This document shows, in pieces, positions 10,874 to 22,529 of a DNA stretch of 64,000 nt (its first letter is position 1; every line of letters begins with the position of its first letter). Under the pieces are notes generated by a model, which saw nothing but the letters and a program-made list of their open reading frames with translations, made no database searches and was not told where the DNA came from. Source of the stretch: Helianthus annuus (Eukaryota > Streptophyta > Magnoliopsida > Asterales > Asteraceae); NCBI RefSeq assembly GCF_002127325.2, contig NC_035441.2, positions 52,985,339 through 53,049,338 of the forward strand. The letters run 5' to 3'. The position numbers and the translations under genes are program-made.

Positions 10874-11869
10874 ATGGTTTCTCAAGAAAAAACCACTTCA
10901 AGTGCAATGCCGGCAATCAATTCATCCCAGGGCGTTCCACCTTTGCCTCCACCACCTTCTGGATCCCAGAAGAATGCTGAAAATCCTGCAAAGAGACCGA
11001 GCCCTATTTTCTCAAAACCTCCGACTTCTTCTGTTTCTTATAATCCTACTACTAGTGACCTCTTTACTTTGATTTTGCAGTAGGATAAGACCAACGAAAA
11101 AATTCTCAAAGAAATTGGAGATATCAAGAAGCAGAAAAGATCAGCGGAGGATCATTCCCCATTGATGCCTAGGTCTCTGAATTTCGACACTCCAGTCACA
11201 ACCTCCCAGCATTCTGCAGCTCCGGATGTCCAATACTTGGGTGGAATAAGAGGAATGCATTACGGATCCTCAGCAATGACTCAGGCCCTAGGATCCTATT
11301 TTCAACCAGCAGGATCCTTCTCTCAGCATCCAGGATCATTCGCCAGCTCAAGAGGATACATGGGGACGTAGGCAGTTCAAGGATCCTCTCAGGTTCAAGG
11401 ATCCTCTCAGGTTCAAGGATCCTCTCAGGTTCAAGGATCCTCTCATGTTCAAGGATCCTCCTTTCAGCCTCAAGGATCCTCTCAGGTTTTCGGATCCATG
11501 GATTATCCTCCTAGACCCCCGTTCACAGCACATCAAGGATCCAATTTCTCTCAGGATCAAGGATCCTTCAGAAGCTTGCAGTTTGGAAGTTCAGATGTCC
11601 ATCAAGGAGATTTCATCCCAATGCAGACCATTGCTTCTTCTGGCCCTTCGGTTATACCAGAATCCCGACAATATGGATTCACATCTGGGATTTCGAACTT
11701 GAATCCACTGGGAGGTAACACTTTTAATAATTCATATACCACTAACCATGGCCTTATGCAGGATACAGGTATCAATCAAGCTATGGTTAGGGAGTTACAG
11801 AAGCTTAAGGATATGATATCCAGCGTTCCAGGAGTGGTTAAACCCATTCCTGAGATTGGAGATGGGAGC
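10874..11869 (+). pseudogene. gag: B1 gag, N-terminal part
   Basis: The ATG at 10874 begins MVSQEKTTSSAM. One frame runs through a Pro/Ser-rich N-terminus, a short helical region (ILKEIGDIKKQKRS), a GSSQVQ repeat and the conserved ELQKLKDMISSVPGVVKPIPEI. It contains two in-frame stops (TAG at 11081 beside a short deletion, and TAG at 11369). It is cut at 11869 by B2, just before the conserved gag domain. Confidence 0.87.
11376..11493 (+). repeat. 18-bp minisatellite in B1 gag
   Basis: About six units of the type TTCAAGGATCCTCTCAGG, each with a GGATCC, encode GSSQVQ repeats. Confidence 0.85.
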
Positions 11870-11891
11870 TGTTAGGGGAGGATTTCTCAAT
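11870..11891 (+). repeat. B2 5' LTR, first 22 bp
   Basis: TGTTAGGGGAGGATTTC followed by TCAAT is identical to the start of the B2 3' LTR at 33104. TCAAT (11887-11891) is the left copy of the A2 target-site duplication. Confidence 0.9.
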
Positions 11892-12637
11892 TGTTATGGG
11901 CCATTTTCTGAAACCATATCCTGACTAATATTCTGATTGTGATTGTTTATTTGTGATCAGGATACTGGACGGGGATATTGCTAACATCCTGGATAATATC
12001 CCGAGGTATATCAAATTAATCACGTGCATGTTAAGGGCTGGGACTTGCTAACGGTCAATTGGACTTCTTCTCCTCAAGACTCGGGCGTATCTGTTGAGGG
12101 AGAGACGTTGAATCCGAAAGACTAGGTCTACAACGTTCGGCTAAGGAATATTCGTTGGATCCCGGTTTTAGAGGATAGTTAGTTATATTATCTTTGCTAT
12201 AAATAGATGGGGGCGGATCAGTTTAAGGCACACAACTTTTCACTAACACTCTCGTACACTTTCACTCTCGAGCTTACTACAAACAGCACACTTGTATCCG
12301 AATTATATTGTAACACTTAGTCGATCCGCACCACATCCTGCACTGTATCCTGAAATTTGAAGCAATAACAAGAACAAGGCAGCTGCGATTGTCAGCTCCC
12401 GAGGTTTTATGCCGGAGATCTAGATCGATCAAGGGCTTTCCTCATACATATCGTGTCAACCCCTTTACTTTTTGCTCATTGTTTGATCGTAGATACAGCT
12501 CGATATCCTGAGCCGTATCCTGAAATTGTTTTTTGCAAAGAATTTAATTAACACTTTTTTGAACATATTCTCTTAGCACACTACCTCACAAAACTAATTT
12601 GATCACTTAATTACTTAGGTAATTTTTGACCAAAACA
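11892..12637 (+). repeat. A2 5' LTR
   Basis: This 746-bp LTR runs from TGTTATGGGCC to GACCAAAACA. A TATA box (CTATAAATAG) lies near 12198. It retains the conserved LTR stem-loop near 12400-12445. Confidence 0.93.
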
Positions 12638-12640
12638 ATT

Positions 12641-12658
12641 TGGCGCCCACCGTGGGGC
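12641..12658 (+). other. primer binding site of A2
   Basis: TGGCGCCCACCGTGGGGC follows the LTR after ATT. Confidence 0.85.
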
Positions 12659-12741
12659 AAGTGGTGCTCTCTTTGCTAAAATTTTTTGTGAAATCGCTAA
12701 TCGGTTTTCTGTTTTCAAAACTTTTTGCCACATTGTTTACA

Positions 12742-14290
12742 ATGGCCTCGAGATCAAACGTGAGCTCCTCCACTGTGTCTGCTACAACTTCTGCTACTAC
12801 TGGTCCGGTGCTTCCACCACCTCCTCCAAGGATGCAATCTTCTTCACAACCTCGGGATACTATCCCTACTCGGAATGTTCAGGGATCTGCTCCGATTTTG
12901 GCTTCTAATGATGAAATTCTAAACTTGTTTGGAAGTGTGCAGGAACAAATGAGGTAGCAACAGGAAATAAACCAGATGCTGTTAAGGGAAATACAACTCC
13001 TGAAGTCCGGCTCGAGCAGATCTGCCGAGGATATCGTCACTCCACTACAGCCCAGAACTTTGAACTTTAGTTCGGCTGTGTATACTGAGGATAATAGGGG
13101 GAATATTGTGCCCAGCCTTCCTCAGAATCATACTCCTGAAATACCCTCCTCAGTTTGAATGTCAACCGTGAGGAGCTCAGGATATGCTTCAGGATATGGG
13201 CAGAATCTTCCGACTGGTAACGTGTCCAATAATAATAATACTATTGCCACTAACAGTGTTGGATCTTTGCAGGATACAGCCGTAACGTCAGCATTATCCA
13301 GGGAGCTTCAGAAGCTAAAGGATATGATATCCAGTGTACCTGGGGTGGTTCAGCCAATTCCTGAAGTATCCCAGGATAGCCACAGGATATCTCGGTTCGT
13401 ACGTCCTATTTGTGATGCTGAAATCCCAAAAAGATTCCAGACTCCAAACATGAGGCTTTATGATGGAACCACGGATCCTGAAGAGCATATTGCCCAGTAT
13501 AGGGAGAGGATGGAGATCAACCCTATCCCTCCGGGGCTCAAGGAAGCTTGCCTGTGCAAGGGTTTCGGTTCTACTCTGACAGGATCAGCCTTAAAATGGC
13601 TGTTAAATGTTCCTCCGCATTCGATTACATCATTCGCTCACTTAGTGAATTTATTTAACAGTCAATTTTCTCGCAGTCGGAGTTTTGAGAAACTAACCAG
13701 TGATCTTTACAGGATAACTCAAGGGCCTCAGGAATCCTTGAGGGATTATGTGAACAAATTCAGTCGAGAATCCTTGGATATCCCACATCTTGATGTTGCA
13801 ACAGCCGTGCAAGCTTTTAAGATGGGGTTGCAAAAGGATTCTCAGTTTTATCAGGATCTTGTAATGAATCCCTGCAGGAATCTCGACGAGGCTCGTAACA
13901 GGGCTCTAAGATATATTCGATTGGAGGATGACAAGAAAATGCAAGAAAGGATGAATGCATCCTCAACATACGAATCGACTAACAGGAAATCGGAATCCTC
14001 GTACAAACCATACCGCTCCAAGCCATATGGAAGAAGTGATAACAAGAGAGTGAATGCTGTCGAAGACGAGGATCTTGAAGAATATCCTGAATTATCCGAA
14101 TATTGTTTTTCTGTTAATATACCTGAACTAATGTATGCTATGCAGGGTTTGGGAGATAAAGCCAGGTGGCCTCAGAAGAATCAACAAAAAGCTGATTGGA
14201 AGGACAAATCCAAATGGGTGTGCCTTCCATGAGGATTTCAGACATGTTACGGAGAATTGCATTTCCTTGAGGAAGGAAATAAGCTATCTT
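12742..14290 (+). pseudogene. gag: A2 gag, nearly complete but broken
   Basis: The ATG at 12742 begins MASRSNVSSS. Stops lie at 12955 (TAG) and 13156 (TGA). From 13159 the frame is open through ELQKLKDMISSVPGVVQPIPEV, the gag domain (MRLYDGTTDPEEHIAQYRERMEINPIP to ALRYIRLEDD) and ARWPQKNQQK. One extra G near 14217 shifts the frame, so the variant knuckle CAFHEDFRHVTENC continues in another frame. Confidence 0.9.
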
Positions 14291-15019
14291 CTGAGCAAGG
14301 GATATTTAAAAGATCTCTTGGGAAGAAAGAAGAATAAAGGTCAGGATACTGAGAAGGATCCTGAACGAGCAGCCTCACCTCCAGCGGATGCCAAGATAAT
14401 CAACTTCATTTCGGGAGGATCCGACATTTGTGGGACTTCGTATTCGGCGGCGAAGAGACATGCAAAAGAAGCTAAGGCTGAGAGGGGAGACAAACCTGTC
14501 AGGATGACTACCCTCACAACTGAAAAAATGATCACGTTTGATGCTGATGACAGGGATACTGTCCAGGATCCTCATCATGATGCTCTGGTAATAACGTTAT
14601 ATGTGGCTAACCATTTTGTACGCAGGATACTGGTTGATAATGGCAGTTCCGTCAATATAATCCAACTAGAGACTCTGAAGAGAATGAATGTGTCTCCGAT
14701 GGATATCACTTCGAGGTCTACTGTGCTCATTGGTTTCAGTGGAGAAGCTAAGAACACGGTGGGAGAGATAAAGTTGCCGGTATATGTTGAAGGAGTCAAC
14801 TCGATACAACGTTTCTGTGTGATGGATTCTCTATCCTGCTATAACATCATACTAGGAAGACCTTGGATCCATGATATGAAGGCCGTACCATCAACATATC
14901 ACCAATGCATCAAGATCCCTACCCCTTGGGGAGTTGTCAAAGTCGATAGCGATCAGCAGGAGGCGAAAGAATGTTACTCATCCTCAATGAAATCCTCGAC
15001 CAAATCAAGTGCAGCATAG
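14291..15019 (+). pseudogene. pol: A2 protease region
   Basis: The frame is open up to the TAG at 15017-15019. It contains GYLKDLLGRKKNK, the protease motif ILVDNGSSVNII near 14628 (Asp-Asn-Gly in place of Asp-Thr-Gly) and LGRPWIHDMKAVPSTYHQC. The domain looks intact, but it is out of frame with the upstream gag. Confidence 0.87.
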
Positions 15020-15025
15020 CAATTA
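15017..15025 (+). promoter_or_regulatory. candidate stop-codon readthrough site, A2
   Basis: TAG is followed by CAA TTA, fitting the UAG-CAR-YYA readthrough context. Here a second in-frame TAG follows at about 15061, so readthrough would no longer help this copy. Confidence 0.6.
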
Positions 15026-16390
15026 AAGATGCGGGCCCAAGATATCGTGGAGAGTTCGGAGTAGGATGTGAAGAAAGTTATCCTGGATTGGGATAACCCT
15101 GATATCTTGGTGCTCGTAGGAACCAATATACCTCAGGATATTGAAGATCAATTAACTAACTTTTGAAATGCAGGATGTCAACATTCGCATGGAAGCATGA
15201 GGATATGACAGGTATATCCAAAGACATTATTACTCACAAGCTTGGAATTGACAGGTCATTCAAGCCTATACAACAAAAGAGAAGGAAATTCGCCCCTGAG
15301 CGGAATGCAATTATCCAAGAGGAAGTTGAAAGATTATTGAAGTCTAAGATGATCAGAGAAGTCAAATTCCCTAGATGGCTAGCAAATGTGGTAGTGGTTC
15401 AAAAGAAGAATGGGAAGTGGAGAGTTTGTGTAGACTACACAGACCTGAACAAAGCTTGCCCAAAAGACCCATTCCCTCTGCCTCATATAGACTCGATGGT
15501 GGATGCCACTGCCGGTCATGAAATGTTAACCTTCAGACCAGGAGGATACTGCTTTCATGACACCAACAGGTATTTACTGTTATACTGCTATGCCTTTCGG
15601 TTTGAAAAATGCAGGTGCAACGTACCAGAGATTGGTGAACATGATGTTTAAAGACAAACTGGGGGACACCATGGAGGTGTACATTGACAATATGGTAGTC
15701 AAATCTAAGAAGGCTGAGGATCATCTCCAGGATATTAAAGGAGCATTTGATATCCTGGACCAGTATAATATGAAACTAAATCCTGCAAAGTGCCATTTTG
15801 GAGTGGGGGCAGGAAAGTTTTTAGGATACATGGTGACAAAAAGAGGGATAGAGGCAAGCCCGGAGCAGATCAAAGCTATCCTGGATATAAAGTCACCCTC
15901 GAATATGAAGGATGTTCAACGGTTAACAGGACGAGTGACAACCTTGAATAGATTTATCTCAAGATCCTCGGAAAAATGTAAAGAGTTCTATGATATCTTG
16001 AAAAAGAATAAGAAATTTGAATGGGGTGAGAAGCATGAAGCAGCCCTGCAGAAATTGAAGCAGTATCTCTCAACCGCGCCTCTATTGATGAAGCCTGAAG
16101 ATGGTGAACCATTATCCCTGTATCTTGCAGTATCAGGGAATGCAGTAAGTGCGATCCTTGTAAAGGATCACGAAGGTCAGCAGTATCCTGTTTATTATGT
16201 TAGCAAAAGTTTGATAAATGCTGAAACTAGATATTCTCACCTAGAAAAGTTAATACTGGCTCTAGTTATGGCATCAACAAAGCTTAGACATTATTTTGAG
16301 ACACATAGGATTCATGTTAAAACTAATTATCCTGTTAAGAATGTGCTTAGGAACCTGAGATGTCGGGTAGAATGGCTAAGTGGTCGGTAA
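15020..16390 (+). pseudogene. pol: A2 reverse transcriptase and first RNase H, inactive
   Basis: RT motifs KNGKWRVCVDYTDLNKACPKD and PFGLKNAGATYQRL are present, but about 44 bp covering MDASSGFQQIQM are deleted near 15535. The catalytic box reads YIDN (Asn codon 15689-15691) in place of YIDD. Ty3-type RNase H follows (YLAVSGNAVSAIL, YVSKSLINAETRYSHLEK). A frameshift near 16360 separates it from the aRNH. Confidence 0.9.
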
Positions 16391-17793
16391 AATTAAGTGC
16401 CTATGATCTAATATATGAACCAAGAAATGCAATAAAGTCTCAGGCTCTAGCAGACTTTGTGGCTGATTTCAGTAGTGATATTCAGAATGAAGTAGACCTA
16501 GAAGTGCAACAGCTAGGAGAAAACTTAGAATCGTGGACATTATATACTGATGGTGCATCTAATGTAAGAGGTGTAGGTTTAGGTATACTACTAAAATCGC
16601 CACAGGGGGACATAATACCCCAGGCTATTAGGTGTGAATTTCCTGCTACCAATAATGAGGCAGAATATGAAGCTTTGATTGCAGGATTAGAATTGGCTAA
16701 GAATATGAATATCAAGAATTTGCAAGTAGATGTTGATTCCTTGTTAATTACTAATCATTTTAATGGATCCTACGCAGTCAAGGGTGAGAAATTAATCGAA
16801 TACCTCGGTATTCTCAAAAAATTAGCAGGATATTTCAATATTTTTACACTTGAACAGGTAACAAGAGAGGATAACGCCGAAGCAGACGCATTGGCAAACT
16901 TGGGATCATCAATCAGGATACCAGATGGGACCCCAATACCAATATTACATATCCTGTATCCTGCAACGAATCCTCAGGATAAAGAAGTAGCAGGTATTCA
17001 GGATCCTGGAGCGGTGTATTCTGAAGAGGATCCTAAATCCTGGACGGCTCCAATCATGAGATATCTCAAGGAAGGACATATCCCCGGAGATGAAAATCCT
17101 AAGGCGTTTAGGATGAAGGTATCACGATTCACTATTATAAATAATATTTTATACAAGAAATCTCTTGCAGGACCATACTTGAGATGCTTGGAGGAACCTG
17201 AAGCCAAAGAAGTACTTCAGGATATACATGAAGGGGATTGTGGTAACCATACTGGGGACAGGTCATTATTCTCAAAAGTGTTGAGGACAGGATATTATTG
17301 GCCAACAATGAGAAAAGATGCCGCAAAATATGCTCGAAGATGTGATGCATGTCAGAGACATAGTAACATATTGCACCAGCCTGCTGAACCGTTATATCCT
17401 ATTATTTCCCCTTGGCCATTTATGAAGTGGGGTATGGATATAGTAGGAAAGCTTCCAAAGGCTTCAGGAGGGATGGTTTTTATGTTGGCAATGACAGATT
17501 ATTTCTCCAAATGGGTTGAAGCCGAGGCATTTGTTCAAGTTAGGGATCAAGAAGTAGTATCCTTCATAAAGAGAAATATCTTGACCAGATTTGGAGTACC
17601 AGCCGAGATTATCTGTGACAACGGTTCTCAATTCATTAGTAAAAGAACTACTGACTTCTGCAAGAGTTGGGGGATCAAAATGATAACATCTACTCCAGTA
17701 CATCCTCAAGCGAATGGACAAGCAGAATCCTCAAACAAGATAATTGTCAACAATTTGAAGAAAAGACTTGGGGCTAAGAAGGGAAGATGGGCA
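16360..17793 (+). pseudogene. pol: A2 aRNH and integrase, first part
   Basis: It is open from MSGRMAKWSVKLSAYDL through aRNH (LYTDGASNVRG, NNEAEYEAL, EADALANLGSS) into integrase: HEGDCGNH then CDACQRHSN (zinc region), [21 protein letters not shown] and NGQAESSNK. The frame enters foreign sequence after GAKKGRWA near 17793. The integrase C-terminus resumes at about 18649. Confidence 0.9.
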
Positions 17794-18100
17794 GTCTGGA
17801 TCTTTGGACTTAGATTCGATGTTGCTGACGAGCATCCTTTGTAGTATAATGAAACATCTTGTTGTACACTTGAAGATTTCATTTTTCTAATCTTCTTTAA
17901 CTCAAGTTCATGTGTTTCAATCTTCTCAATGAATGTGCTAAGGTTGAATCCGACATACTCCAAATTATTTTTCAACACCAACAGATAAGTGCCCCATTCA
18001 TCGTATGGTAACGCATCCGCTAGCTTATCAACCCATTCATCATCCGTTTTATTTATGCTCAACCTCTTCATCTCAACAACCAGATGGCAGTATCTCTCGA
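17794..18100 (-). pseudogene. foreign gag fragment, C-terminal half, inverted
   Basis: On the minus strand the frame reads RYCHLVVEMKRLS, TDDEWVDKLADALPYDEW, STFIEKIETHELELKKI, resembling the second half of a Ty1/copia-type (UBN2-like) gag by memory. It is placed head to head with the other half at 18126-18640. The inferred order is an original gag split by an internal inversion. No target-site duplication is visible around the insert. Confidence 0.65.
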
Positions 18101-18125
18101 ATCTCCAGCCAGTATCGTGTAAAAT

Positions 18126-18645
18126 GTGAACATGGAAAATGAACTCGGTACAATGCAGAAACCGCCGAAATTAAAAGACATTGATGAGTATGCTAGATGG
18201 TCAGAAAGGTTTAAGACTTGGGTGCAAGCCAACCATTTCGAATGTTGGATGAAAATCGAGTCTAAGTATGTTCCTCCAATGAATGGTTCGAGAATAGAGA
18301 AAACTATTGGAAGTTTAACTCCACTTGAACAAGAAGGTTTCAAAGTAGAAAAGAAAATGATGAGTATCCTACAGCAAGCCATCAAAGAGGATATCTTAGT
18401 AATGCTGCAACATCAGGGAAACTCACAGTCCGTCTAGAATGCTTTGAAAGTAAAGTTTCTTGGAAGTGTGTCTATGATAAAAAGTAAAAATGCTTTGCTG
18501 AAGAAAGAGTTTGACATCTTCACGGGTATTAACGGTGAGACAACTAAGGAATTGTGGGGAAGGGTTAGGCTTGGGTTAAAGGTAAGTGGTTTTGGGTTAG
18601 TGGGTAGTAAAAAGGGCGAAAAGCGTAAAAAGCCTCGGTCGTTGT
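18126..18645 (+). pseudogene. foreign gag fragment, N-terminal half
   Basis: On the plus strand MNMENELGTMQKPPKLKD, YARWSERFKTWVQANHFECWM and LLKKEFDIFTGINGETTKELWG read in one frame with a single TAG at 18435, where a Trp codon is expected. The similarity is to copia-type gag N-termini. After ELWG the sequence becomes non-homologous and ends at about 18648, where A2 integrase resumes with the loss of a few bases. Confidence 0.65.
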
Positions 18646-18648
18646 AAA

Positions 18649-19124
18649 ACTTACCATTTGTCCTATGGGCTGACAGGACAACTGTGAAGAATGCTACTGG
18701 GCAAACTCCATTTTCCTTAGTATTTGGAGCAGAGGCAGTAATCCCGACAGAGATGGCGATACCTACAGCAAGATCCAACCTCTGGGATCCTGAGAAGAAT
18801 CCTGAAGCCCTATGTTAAGAATTGGATACTATTGATGAAACAAGGGATGCGGCAAAGTTGAGAATGGCAGCATATCAACAAAGAATAGCCAGAGCATATA
18901 ATAAGAATATCAGGACCAGAAGATTTAAGGTTGGAGATTGGGTGTTAAGAAAGGCTTTTCAGAAAACTACGAATCCTACTGATGGGAAGTTGGCCCCAAA
19001 ATGGGAAGGACCCTATGAGATTGAATCAGAATCCAGAAAAGGAGCATACCAGCTTAAGAATATGGAAGGGGATATACTACCAAGATCCTGGAATGCTATA
19101 CATCTCAAAGCCTATTTCAAGTGA
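18649..19124 (+). pseudogene. pol: A2 integrase C-terminal part
   Basis: It resumes [20 protein letters not shown] and continues to the C-terminal domain (FKVGDWVLRKAFQKTTNP, LAPKWEGPYEIESE) and ends at 19124. One stop (TAA near 18816) interrupts it. Confidence 0.87.
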
Positions 19125-19433
19125 GTTTAGAATTTAATTTCTAACTCAAGATGGTATGAATTCTGTCTCTTTTGAATATACTTTATTTTATTTGAACCCA
19201 ATACTAACTTAAGCATCGGAGGGGTGTTAGCCAAGCTAACACCCACCTTAGTTTTGGAATGTTTTGCAGTATATGCTTCGGGATATAGTTCCAGGATGCA
19301 CACTCAAGATGTTTCACAAGACTAGAGGATTGGCCCCCTCTCTCACGAATAAGGGATCCTATACCTTCATAGGTTTAAAGGTATTCACCTTTCATCCGAA
19401 TTGGGTTTAAACACCCCGCCTGGAGCGCAAGTT

Positions 19434-19514
19434 ATTCGGGAATAGTTCAAGGTGGCGGGACCAGTTCATGTAAAAGTGGCTGACAATTTCGTTACTGTTG
19501 GCTATATCCTGAAT
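19434..19514 (+). other. covarying long stem-loop, copy A2
   Basis: ATTCGGGAATAG can pair with CTATATCCTGAAT. Relative to A1, a C-to-T change on the left (ATCC to ATTC) is matched by G-to-A on the right (GGAT to GAAT), a compensatory change. Confidence 0.6.
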
Positions 19515-20364
19515 TCTAAAGGTATATGAGGATTGATCATCCTCTCTCACGAAAGGGTATTTTCATACTCTCTAAGGTTTAAAGGTTTTCACCTTTCTGA
19601 GTATTGGAGTTTATACACTCCCGCCTGTAGCGCATGAAAATTTGGGATTATCCCCAGGATACTAAGGATTTATCTCCAGGATGTTTTCGGATTTTACCCC
19701 AATAACACAAGAACTGTCTATGCAGTCTAAGTAAGTTTTTCTAAGTATTGATAGATTTTGTACACAGGGGACATTTCTCCTAAGGCAATTATGTAAGGCA
19801 CTAAGAGTCAAGTTTGGACCAAGCATGCAAGGACTGGGGACATCTTGGTACAAGGAATTGCAAAAAGGATTGAAGTTTGAAACTAGGCTTATACTCTATT
19901 CCTGGTATGATCTTTCCTTTGAGAATCCTACGCAATTTGATTGAGCTTTTGAAACCATGTCAGAAGTTTAATCATCCTGACTAGGATATATCTTCAAGAT
20001 ATATCCTCAGAATATATTCTCAGGATATAATACAGGATATCTGTTTGGAATATTTGGTGTGCGGAACTTAAGTTTAAAATTAAAATGGAATTTGTTTATG
20101 AAAGCTAAGTAGACCATTTTATTCCTTTGAACACTTTAAACTATTTGAGGTCTTACAAAGAACAAACTATTTTGAAACTCTATCCAAGATATGGGGATTT
20201 TGAGAAGATCTATTTGCCAAAGTTTGTTTTTACGAGATATTGCTAAAAATATGGATTGAGGTATTTAAATGATTACAAAACTAAACAGTATATAATGAGA
20301 AACTAAAGCATTGACAAAGGCAAATAAGTCAAAGGTAGGTTATATTATTAACATGTAAAAAGTT

Positions 20365-20567
20365 GTGCTTTTGGTTTCACCTTAAACTAAGGCCCATCCA
20401 CCAAAAGCACAACAGTTTCCTAATTAGATTTACTTAACAGATTGAAGGCTTCGTCTCAAACCGAGACCCATCCGCCATCACCTGTTATAATGTTCAAAAT
20501 ATACCATACTGACTAATGACCAAGGGCTTCGTCCTGAAACCCAGGACCCATCCACCTTTGGCCATTA
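20365..20567 (+). other. array of three hairpins, copy A2
   Basis: Hairpin 1 (20365-20410) keeps outer stem GTGCTTTTGG/CCAAAAGCAC, and its inner stem is CCTT-AAACT-AAGG against ATCTC-AAACT-GAGAT in A1. Hairpin 2 (about 20441-20486) is weaker. Hairpin 3 (20514-20567) has TAATGACCAAGGG facing CCTTTGGCCATTA. Confidence 0.55.
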
Positions 20568-20707
20568 TACTGTCTTAATGCAGGAAAGTAAATTGTTCTA
20601 AAACAGGAAAAGGAAATTGTTCAGGGATTATAAATCATAACCATCAAGTTTAAAAAAGTGGGCTCCGGCCTCGACATAAACATCCATCATTGCCCACTTC
20701 GCTGCTT

Positions 20708-22500
20708 TCAAGGGGCAGCACCCTCTTCAGCCACTACTCCATCAGCACCTGCTCCAGCATCACCCCCGGGATTCTTCTCAGCATCAGCCGCTTCCTCCGC
20801 TGCCTTGGAAGGCTCTTCACCCGCAAGCTTGGCAGGATATTCAATGGGACTTCCCCCGAGGTCTTTCAGTTTTGCCTCCCAAGTCTTCACATTCTAGGAA
20901 GGGCATTCAAAGCCCAAAGTTTTGGCTTCATAAGCCATCTTTCGCCTGGCTTGTAGGAGGGAGATTACAACTGATCCTTGAGACCTTCTCGGTAGGAAGT
21001 CTTATCCTGCTCGAATTGGAGTTGGGCGGCGTCCATCTTGGCTTGGGCATCTTCGTTGGCCTTGTTGATAGCAGCTTTGGCTTCTTGGGTCACGGCCTTG
21101 AACTTGTCTTCATAATGCTGAGATTGTGCTTTGGCGATCATCCCTTGGTCAGCAATGGTTTCTTCAGCTTTCTTGAGCTTGATCTCCAGCATCTTGTTAA
21201 GCCTGCAAGCATCCTCGTAAAGGAACATGAGACGTTCCAGACCCTACAACCGAAAGCACAGGCATCAATATATATGTAAAATAACCAGTATATGCTGCAG
21301 GATATAGGTTAACGATATGAATCTGATTAAGAAAGCCAGTCATGAAGCCGCTGGATTCAACAAACCCGTGGTTTCCAAAGGGAAAGGTTTCAGATAAGGC
21401 TGGAGAGTCAGTCTCCTTTCTTTTTCAGGAACTTGAGGCACGTGGCTTGGTAGCAGGAGAAGGTTTAGGAACAACTGCCGGTTTAGGGCCGGATGCTGGT
21501 TTGGAAGTAGAGGCAGGCTTGCTGGGTTCCTTCTTCACTTGGACAGGAATGGGATAACTATCCAATTCATCGAGATCAAAGACCTCTGGAGCTTTGACCG
21601 GTGCTGCTAAACAGGGAAAATATCTAAAACTTTACTCTTGTCTCTTACTATAATATTAATAAATGTGCAAAATTTATGAGATTCTTACCAGACATATCTG
21701 ACGAGGAGTACTGGCTTGAACTTGGAAGATGCTGTGAAAAGGATTTGTCACAATCAGGCAACTGGTAGATCCGGTTGATTCGTTCTTGAGATTCTTCAGA
21801 AGGAGGAGCTAACTCTTTGAAGTTTGCTGCAAATGGGAGAAATCAGGATATTAGCACATGATACATCACCAGGATACGTTTGGGAATATCTAAAAACCCT
21901 AAACCCTACTGGAGGTCAACCATTTCACCGGAAGGCTTTCGCCCTCGGGAATGGAATCCCGTCTAAAAAAGAAGAATTTTCGTTGCCACCCATCCTCGTT
22001 TTTTGAAGCTTTGAGGATGAGGGGATTGCTAGAGGTTGAAAAAAGCAAGAAGTGACTATTGCCGTGAGATCGGAGGCGGTAAGCAAGTGGAAGGTCTTCG
22101 ATACAGAGATCGGGGACGTGAAGGGTTTTGATTTGATTAAGCATAATCAGCACTCTCCAGACCATAGGTATCGTCTGGGTAAAGCAGAGACCGGTAATTT
22201 GAAAGAACTCCATGATGAATTCCGGGAATGGATATCGGAGACCAAGAGAAAAAGGATAATCGCTGTGTCGGAAAAAGCACCGGAGGTTCTTAACGCGTTG
22301 ATATCAGCATTATCGAAGGAGCACACCTCCTTCTCGGGATTTTTCAGCAGATTCTTGTTGAAAAACGACGAAGTGGACTCGCCGGAGTGAGAACGTGTTC
22401 TGGTGGCCATCGGGAAATTTGAACGAGAAAAAGTTAAGAGATAAGAAGAGAAAAGTACCTGAGAATTTCGAGAGAGATGATCGTATATCAACAAGAAAGA
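20708..22500 (-). pseudogene. A2 antisense gene, degraded
   Basis: On the minus strand, first-exon homology lies at about 22400-21900 (YPFPEF, ITGLCFTQTIPMVWRVL, KFFFFRRDSIPEGESLP), with frameshifts near 22265. A last exon lies at about 21228-20708: a coiled-coil stretch (LNKMLEIKLKKAEETIADQ), then MAYEAKTLGF, WEAKLKDLGG and an Ala/Gly/Glu-rich tail, with a frameshift and a stop near 20895-20965. It is homologous to the intact antisense genes of B2, C and D. Confidence 0.75.
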
Positions 22501-22529
22501 GAGAAAAGTACCTGAGAATTCCGGAGTGA

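Larger units (their letters stand above)
19125..20707 (+). other. A2 3' non-coding region
   Basis: It is collinear with A1 6213-7698. No gene is seen. It holds hairpins near 19380-19395, 19577-19592 and the long stem-loop and hairpin array listed separately. Confidence 0.75.

Noticed and set aside
11376..11493. CRISPR-like array
   Set aside because: Units are contiguous 18-bp repeats without unique spacers, in frame within gag, in a plant genome.
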